Part shown: one piece after another, positions 62,744-64,000 of the stretch
Layout: the number at the start of each line of letters is the position of its first letter
Numbering within the stretch: the first letter of the stretch is position 1
Assembly: GCF_037976825.1 (NCBI RefSeq)
Contig: NZ_CP150269.1
Location: 889,001-953,000, forward strand
Length of the DNA stretch: 64,000 nucleotides
Direction of reading: 5' to 3'
Source of the DNA: Paenibacillus sp. FSL K6-1330
GTDB taxonomy: Bacteria; Bacillota; Bacilli; Paenibacillales; Paenibacillaceae
The notes under the pieces: generated by a model
Database searches by the model: none
Told to the model about the DNA's origin: nothing
What the model saw: only the letters and a program-made list of their open reading frames with translations
Made by a program: the position numbers and the translations under genes

Positions 62744-62772
62744 TTGACACCCCAAAATAGGGTTGCTACAAT
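62744..62772 (+). promoter_or_regulatory. Sigma-A promoter for the acyl-CoA dehydrogenase gene
   Basis: TTGACA (62744-62749), exact 17-base spacer, TACAAT (62767-62772). The spacer carries a small dyad (ACCC/GGGT) that may be an operator. Confidence 0.75.
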
Positions 62773-62822
62773 TTTATGTATATATCTATCGGAATACAAG
62801 GGTTAGCAAGGAGGGGACGAAC

Positions 62823-64000
62823 TTGAATCGATCCGGTTCCACAGATCCATTCATACGTAATGAACGCGAAGCCATGATCGCAACTCGGGCCGATAAGCTT
62901 GGAGCGAAATTCGCGGAAAGAGCTCCACGGCACGACTTGGAGGGATCGTTTCCGTTCGAGAATTTTGATGACTTGAAGGAGTCGGGCTATCTGAAGCTGA
63001 CCGTCCCGGCATCCTTTGGAGGAGAAGAAGCCTCCGTATACGAGATGGTGCTTGCCCAGGAACGACTCGCCAGAGGTGACGGCTCTACGGCGCTGGCGGT
63101 CGGTTGGCATATCGGGCAAATACTCCAGCTGCGCCTATCCGAGGCTTGGCCGGAGCCTTTATTTGAGAGACTGTGCAAAGACGTTGTAGCTGAAGGCGTG
63201 GTTATTAATGAGCTGGCGAGCGAACCTGCGACAGGGAGTCCCAGCCGGGGCGGAAGGCCGGAGACCACGGCGCGGCGGGTGTCGGGCGGCTGGCGCATTA
63301 CCGGACGCAAAACCTTCAGCACGTTAAGCCCGATCTTGAAGCAATTTGTGGTTACGGCAGGTATCGAGCATAGCGAGAAGGTCGGTGCGTTCCTCGTGCG
63401 CAGCGGGCCCGGGGTTAAGGTCGAGGAAACCTGGAATACGATGGGCATGCGGGCAACGGGAAGCCATGACATGATTCTGGAGGACGTGTTCGTGCCGGAG
63501 ACGGAAGTGATTCGGGGACTCGATTATGAGAAACCTGAGTTTCCCGTATCGACGGAAGGCATTCTGCTTCACATCCCGGCATGTTATATGGGGATTGCTT
63601 ATGCCGCACGCAATTTTGCCATCGATTTTGCCCGTCATCATAAACCGAATTCCTTGACGGTCCCCATTGCCGAATTGCCGAATATCCAAAGACATATCGC
63701 CCAAATCGAAGTGGATCTGCTTACGGCCCGCAGCTATTTGTATCAAACCGCCGACCGCTGGGACAAGGAAGTGGAGAACCGCGCTGCGCTCAAACCTGAG
63801 CTGGGTCTTGCCAAATATGTCGTGACCAATGCAGCGGTCCGGATTGTCGATCACGCCATGCGGATCGTTGGAGGATTGAGTCTCTCCCGGAATCTCCCGT
63901 TGGAACGAATGTACAGGGATGTCCGGGCGGGTCTTCATAATCCGCCGATGGACGATGTCGTGCTGACGAATCTCGCCCGTCGAGCCATTTCGGAAGTGGA
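62823..64000 (+). CDS. Acyl-CoA dehydrogenase family protein (partial, runs off the window)
   Basis: The frame is open from TTG 62823, behind CAAGGAGGGGACGAAC, to the window end, with at least 392 codons. The N-terminal helical domain has FDDLKESGYLKLTVPASFGGEEAS and LARGDGSTALAVGWH. The middle beta domain has VINELASEPATGSPSRGG, GGWRITGRKTFSTLSP and TWNTMGMRATGSHDMILEDVFVP, followed by the C-terminal helices with YVVTNAAVRIVDHAMRIVGG. It is an FAD-dependent enzyme; the GMRATGSHD motif is shared with both acyl-CoA dehydrogenases and monooxygenase-like relatives (SfnB/DszC type), so the substrate is open. It is probably the last few residues short of complete. Confidence 0.9.
   Translation, partial: MNRSGSTDPFIRNEREAMIATRADKLGAKFAERAPRHDLEGSFPFENFDDLKESGYLKLTVPASFGGEEASVYEMVLAQERLARGDGSTALAVGWHIGQILQLRLSEAWPEPLFERLCKDVVAEGVVINELASEPATGSPSRGGRPETTARRVSGGWRITGRKTFSTLSPILKQFVVTAGIEHSEKVGAFLVRSGPGVKVEETWNTMGMRATGSHDMILEDVFVPETEVIRGLDYEKPEFPVSTEGILLHIPACYMGIAYAARNFAIDFARHHKPNSLTVPIAELPNIQRHIAQIEVDLLTARSYLYQTADRWDKEVENRAALKPELGLAKYVVTNAAVRIVDHAMRIVGGLSLSRNLPLERMYRDVRAGLHNPPMDDVVLTNLARRAISEV

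Overview
The window looks like a chromosomal segment of a Paenibacillus-type Firmicute. The signs are strong AGGAGG-like ribosome sites, frequent TTG and GTG starts, genomic GC near one half by eye, YesM/YesN-type sensor-regulator pairs beside LplA/LplB/YtcP-type sugar transporters, a copper-amine-oxidase-like stalk domain on a secreted protein, and no ATPase beside any of three sugar importers, as is usual where one shared MsmX-type ATPase serves several. No rRNA, tRNA, CRISPR array, prophage or insertion sequence was recognised.

Layout. 1-2107 is the tail of an aa3-type cytochrome oxidase operon (ctaE end, ctaF, then ctaG and a CtaM/DUF420 gene). 2161-2387 is a strongly base-paired non-coding stretch ending in a terminator. 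2398-6869 holds a GntR(YtrA)-controlled ABC module and a NatAB-like exporter. 7131-19568 is an envelope-related block: membrane-anchored amidase, polysaccharide deacetylase, OmpR-family response regulator, histidine kinase, lipoprotein, solute-binding lipoprotein, two MalF/MalG-type permeases, an HlyD-like adaptor and a 973-residue secreted repeat protein. The amidase and the solute-binding protein gene share an almost duplicated promoter with three 11-bp-phased direct repeats, which ties the two ends of the block together. A TraB/GumN protein follows (19792-21009).

21386-25847 is a LacI-regulated sugar importer. 26160-32148 is cydABDC, the second terminal oxidase and its assembly ABC transporter. 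32455-40871 is a mixed accessory stretch: YtkA-like lipoprotein, LysR regulator, histidine phosphatase, a truncated membrane protein, TauE-type exporter with carboxylesterase, LysR, and an AraC/PhyH/sugar-isomerase cassette. 40981-43723 (minus strand) is a sulfatase coupled to two half-size chromate/sulfate-type transporters.

43844-53964 is a complete arabinosyl-oligosaccharide locus: AraC regulator, YesM-type kinase, YesN-type regulator, large solute-binding lipoprotein, two permeases and a GH51 arabinofuranosidase, with CcpA-type cre sites before the kinase and before the binding protein. The rest holds a PNPOx-like stress protein, two tandem CNNM/CorC-family proteins carrying the same start-site hairpin, a GH2 beta-galactosidase (minus), a TetR regulator behind a 24-bp palindrome with a co-directional alpha/beta hydrolase, and an acyl-CoA dehydrogenase cut by the window end.

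The best candidate for an undescribed system is 7131-19568: a two-component-controlled set in which sugar-type import permeases sit in one operon with an efflux-type adaptor and a large repeat protein. Each family is familiar, but the combination and the shared promoter are not something I recognise as a described pathway.
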